In this document: positions 61,223 through 64,000 of the stretch, one piece after another
How positions within the stretch are numbered: position 1 is the first letter of the stretch
Layout of the letters: each line of letters opens with the position of its first letter
Assembly: GCA_902363835.1 (NCBI GenBank)
Contig: CABJBM010000027.1
Location: forward strand, 1 to 64,000
Origin: Lachnospiraceae bacterium
GTDB taxonomy: Bacteria > Bacillota > Clostridia > Lachnospirales > Lachnospiraceae
DNA length: 64,000 bases
Direction: 5' to 3'
Notes under the pieces: generated by a model
Seen by the model: only the letters and a program-made list of their open reading frames with translations
The model's database searches: none
What the model was told of the DNA's origin: nothing
Translations under genes and position numbers: made by a program

Positions 61223-62773
61223 TTAATTGTTTAAATACCGTGCTAAGGCTGCGTTATAAATTTCCATGTACTTTTCCAGGCCCACATTATTTAAAGACTC
61301 CAGGTAGCTATCCCAATCCTTGTCAATGTCAGACTGGTTGGTGGTCCATCTGGCCTTATTCTCATCTACAATCTTTTGAATGTCCACAAACAGGGAGGAA
61401 ATCTGCTTTGATTCTTCTATTGTTAAATTAATTAACGGAACCGGAGGAGCCAGATACTTAGAATAAAGCTCTATTCTTTCTTTTTTCTCTTTTATGCTTT
61501 TCGTTTCAACAATATATGTATCCATAATTTCAGAACTTAAATTTGCCGCCACATAGGATTCCGGCGCTTCGGAATTCTTTCCAGGAATGGATGGCATCAG
61601 CTCATATTGATCTCCAGCCGGCTTTAAATAGTTTCCAAATCTTAAGCGCAGCGAATTTTCTGTCTCAAAAAAGGAGTCCATATATCTCATGGTAGCTTCC
61701 GGATATGGGTTGGAAGTGGTGATCACTCCTCTGTTTTTATCAATGCTAAAATCAAGAGAACCCCAGAACTGATCTCCATTGGGCCCTTTTAATGGTTCAA
61801 TGGCAACATATTCTGCCCCCTCTGTTTCCAATGGCCCGTTGGTAAGGTACACACCCACACGGTTGGAACCGATTTTCGACATGTACTGGTTATGGTCCTG
61901 AGTAAATAGTTCCACGTCAATCAATCCCTCTTCATAAAGCCTTGCCGTCCACTTAATATATTCCTTATAACCTTCCTGAATGGGGGTAAATAAAAATTCA
62001 TCTCCTGATCTCATTAAATAGAAAGAACTGTCTGTAATGCCAAAGCATCCGGAAAATCCTGCGTCACCATTCCAGATGTTATAAGGCGTCTTTGGCTCAT
62101 AGGTAAAGGGAATTATGTTATTTTTTCCGTCTCCGTCAGGAGCCATAGTCTTAAATGCACGAAGCACTTCTTCAAATTCAGCCGTTGTTTTTGGAATCTC
62201 CAGCCCCAGCTGATCCAGCCAGCTCTTGTTAATATTTAAGGTGGTGGACTGCACAGGCTTCTGGTCTTCATTGATTGACGGAATTGCATAAATATGGCCA
62301 TCCGGGAACGTAATTGCTTTTCGTATCTCCGGGTTTTTATCCAGCACAGCCTTAATATTTGGCGCATAATCTTCAATCAGGTCCTCCAGCGGACGAATGA
62401 TTCCTTTTTCCGCATAAGAAAGAATCTTTTGGGAAGACAAGCCGGAGAAAACTGCATCCGGCAAATTTTTTGACGCCAGCGCCAGATTAAGCTTTTCATC
62501 CGCTCCTTCGCCGCTTATGGTCTGGTAATCTACAAATACATTTGTTTGTCTGGAAATATCCTGGAAAATGGGATAATCGTTCCACTCTCCGTTGCCGGGT
62601 TTTCCAAAACCAATTGCTTTGATGTGAATTGGTTCATCCACAACGGGATACCCTGTTTTCTTCACTTCTGCTGTTGTTGCGTTTGTTTCCTCCGCCTGTT
62701 TCCCGCACCCTGACACTGCAAGAGATGCCATAGCAGCAACTAACGCTGAGGCAATGAGTCTGCTTTTTTTCAT
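61223..62773 (-). CDS. LplA-type extracellular sugar-binding lipoprotein
   Basis: A 516-aa solute-binding protein with signal peptide MKKSRLIASALVAAMASLAVSGCG and lipobox cysteine, then a large two-lobe domain as in LplA/YtcQ-type binding proteins of Firmicutes (IHIKAIGFGKPGNGEWNDYPIFQDISRQTNVFVDYQTI). RBS AAAGGAAGG before ATG 62773. It follows two Lpl-type permease genes and precedes GH18, so the locus imports then degrades one glycan class. Confidence 0.92.
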   Translation of the reverse strand: MKKSRLIASALVAAMASLAVSGCGKQAEETNATTAEVKKTGYPVVDEPIHIKAIGFGKPGNGEWNDYPIFQDISRQTNVFVDYQTISGEGADEKLNLALASKNLPDAVFSGLSSQKILSYAEKGIIRPLEDLIEDYAPNIKAVLDKNPEIRKAITFPDGHIYAIPSINEDQKPVQSTTLNINKSWLDQLGLEIPKTTAEFEEVLRAFKTMAPDGDGKNNIIPFTYEPKTPYNIWNGDAGFSGCFGITDSSFYLMRSGDEFLFTPIQEGYKEYIKWTARLYEEGLIDVELFTQDHNQYMSKIGSNRVGVYLTNGPLETEGAEYVAIEPLKGPNGDQFWGSLDFSIDKNRGVITTSNPYPEATMRYMDSFFETENSLRLRFGNYLKPAGDQYELMPSIPGKNSEAPESYVAANLSSEIMDTYIVETKSIKEKKERIELYSKYLAPPVPLINLTIEESKQISSLFVDIQKIVDENKARWTTNQSDIDKDWDSYLESLNNVGLEKYMEIYNAALARYLNN

Positions 62774-62813
62774 TTTTTTCCTTCCTTTCATCATTTTAAT
62801 TTAAATTCCTCAC

Positions 62814-63728
62814 TTATCCCTTTACAGCCCCTATCATCATTCCTTTGACAAAATGCTTCTGAACAAAGGGATACATACACAACGCCGGTAAAGAAGCCAC
62901 TACAATCACACCATACTTTATCATCTCCGCCAGATGACGCTGCTGCTCCAATGCTTCAAAAGTCATGGCGCTGTTCCCTGCCACCTGCTGTTGTTGAATT
63001 AATATTTCACGGAGAATCACCTGCAAAGGAAACTTGCTTCTGTCCACCAGGTAAATCAGTGCGCTGAAATAGGAATTCCAGTGTCCCACAGCATAAATCA
63101 GTATCATTACTGCAATAATGGGTTTGGAAATCGGAAGCACAATGCAAAAGAAGTATTTAAAATAATCACATCCATCCACAACGGAAGCCTCATACAGTTC
63201 TTCCGGAATGCTCTGTTCAAAGAAGGTTCTGGCCACAATCAGGTTATATACCCCCACAGCCCCCGGAAGCACCAGAGCCCATATGGTATTGTCCATATGA
63301 AGGGCCTGCACCAAAAGATAAGTAGGAATCAAACCTCCCCCAAAGAACATGGTAAATACAAATAGCAGCATGAGCGGTTTGATTCCCGGCAAGTCCTTTC
63401 TGGAGAAAGCAAATGCGGCAGGAATTGTAGAAATCAGGTTTATGAATGTACCTATTGCCGTGTAAATAATGGAATTGCGGTACCCTGTCCAAATGTCTTT
63501 ATATTTAAAAATCTCCTTATATCCCTCCATATTAAAACCTTTGGGAAGCAGAATCACTTCGCCTCCGGCAACGGCAACCGGTGAACTAAAAGAGGCAATT
63601 ACGATAAAATACAGGGGATACAGGACAACCATCATCAGAGTAAATAATATGATGTGGTTTACAATATCAAACACCTTATTTGCCGGGCCTTGATTTACAA
63701 ATTGTTTTCCAAATACTTTTTCGATCAT
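62814..63728 (-). CDS. LplC-type sugar ABC transporter permease
   Basis: A 304-aa membrane protein with six hydrophobic helices, the EAA loop (IPEELYEASVVDGCDYFKYFFCIVLPISKP) and the C-terminal HFVKGMMIGAVKG of the YtcP/LplC subgroup of CUT1 permeases. RBS AGGGGGAAG. Partner of the LplB-type permease 10 bp upstream and of the lipoprotein downstream. No ATPase gene is seen; a common MsmK-like ATPase is expected elsewhere. Confidence 0.93.
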   Translation of the reverse strand: MIEKVFGKQFVNQGPANKVFDIVNHIILFTLMMVVLYPLYFIVIASFSSPVAVAGGEVILLPKGFNMEGYKEIFKYKDIWTGYRNSIIYTAIGTFINLISTIPAAFAFSRKDLPGIKPLMLLFVFTMFFGGGLIPTYLLVQALHMDNTIWALVLPGAVGVYNLIVARTFFEQSIPEELYEASVVDGCDYFKYFFCIVLPISKPIIAVMILIYAVGHWNSYFSALIYLVDRSKFPLQVILREILIQQQQVAGNSAMTFEALEQQRHLAEMIKYGVIVVASLPALCMYPFVQKHFVKGMMIGAVKG

Positions 63729-63737
63729 CTCTTCCCC

Positions 63738-64000
63738 CTACCATAACGACGTTTTTGACATATGTTTTGCAGCCTGGTTCACCGTAAGCAGTACAATGCA
63801 ATTTATCACGGAATTAAAAAGACCAACTGCCGTGGAAAATCCATACTCACTGTTTACCAGACCGATCTTATAGATATAGGTAGATATAATTTCTGATACT
63901 CCCAGATTCAATGGATTCTGCATCAGATAAGCTTTCTCAAATCCAATTCCCATTATGGAACCGCAGCTTAAAATTAAAGTAATTACTATAGTAGGTAAAA
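63738..64000 (-). CDS. LplB-type sugar ABC transporter permease (5' end outside window)
   Basis: The last 87 codons of a CUT1 permease. The visible part reads ...SCGSIMGIGFEKAYLMQNPLNL, then YIYKIGLVNSEYGFSTAVGLFNSVINCIVLLTVNQAAKHMSKTSLW, matching the end of LplB/YteP proteins. The reading frame stays open to the window edge, so the start lies to the right of 64000. It belongs to the glycan-import operon. Confidence 0.9.
   Translation of the reverse strand, partial: LPTIVITLILSCGSIMGIGFEKAYLMQNPLNLGVSEIISTYIYKIGLVNSEYGFSTAVGLFNSVINCIVLLTVNQAAKHMSKTSLW

Noticed and set aside
1..64000. rRNA, tRNA, prophage or replication origin
   Set aside because: No cloverleaf, rRNA core sequence, phage structural gene or DnaA-box cluster was noticed while reading; a tRNA scan was not run.

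Overview
The window looks like one chromosomal segment from a strictly anaerobic, low-to-mid GC Clostridia of the Lachnospiraceae type (Lacrimispora / Lachnoclostridium / Enterocloster-like). This placement is an inference. It rests on the clostridial gene content (ribDE-ribBA-ribH order, a sigma-54 amino-acid operon, YesMN-controlled CUT1 sugar transporters, a Bce-type peptide-stress module, gapN, many nitroreductases), on strong AGGAGG ribosome sites, and on GTG/TTG starts. I saw no rRNA, tRNA, CRISPR array, phage gene or intact insertion sequence.

Layout. 1-3.7 kb: a complete riboflavin operon whose leader (probably an FMN riboswitch) is cut by the window edge. 3.7-10 kb: a sulfur/amino-acid operon on the minus strand (MalY-type C-S lyase, dicarboxylate/amino-acid symporter, glutaredoxin-like protein, D-cysteine-desulfhydrase-like PLP enzyme). 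It is driven by a near-perfect -24/-12 promoter and has a PrpR-like sigma-54 activator next to it. 10.6-18.7 kb: an AraC regulator, then a divergent locus. One arm has a NirJ/AhbD-like radical SAM-SPASM protein with a FecBCD/BtuFCD-type importer. The other arm has three cytoplasmic proteins: a DUF1858-like domain fused to a binding-protein fold without signal peptide, a HypB/UreG-like GTPase, and a soluble ABC ATPase. This is the best candidate for an undescribed system, perhaps for metal or tetrapyrrole cofactor uptake and insertion. 18.7-21.6 kb: a broken aminotransferase behind an unidentified structured RNA, a D-2-hydroxyacid dehydrogenase, an Sfp-type phosphopantetheinyl transferase, and a possible IS end.

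21.6-31.8 kb: a sugar-uptake locus (YesM/YesN two-component system, lipoprotein, two permeases, two FAD oxidoreductases) with an unusual 52-nt tandem hairpin repeat between the permease genes. 32-39 kb: a BceRS-BceAB antimicrobial-peptide module with a GT51 transglycosylase and a TraX-family membrane protein. Two of its promoters share a conserved operator with fixed spacing to the -10 box. A VOC protein lies inside the block. 39.6-48.6 kb: single genes and small operons, including a CofE-like ligase, a Nim-like flavoprotein, a MarR-controlled nitroreductase/YgiN operon, an SRAP protein, several unknown proteins, and an alkyltransferase-like protein that lacks the alkyl-accepting cysteine. 49-56 kb: gapN, an NmrA-type reductase opposite a WYL regulator, and a MerR regulator with an iron alcohol dehydrogenase and an aldo/keto reductase whose promoter has the typical MerR 19-bp spacer. 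56-64 kb: a LacI-linked glycan locus (GH130 remnant, CBM9-like protein with an apparent internal deletion, GH29 fucosidase, GH18 enzyme, Lpl-type importer) running off the right edge. It plausibly serves intracellular breakdown of imported fucosylated N-glycan fragments.

Three genes (aminotransferase, GH130, CBM9-like) appear shortened or internally deleted, so part of the accessory content may be decaying.
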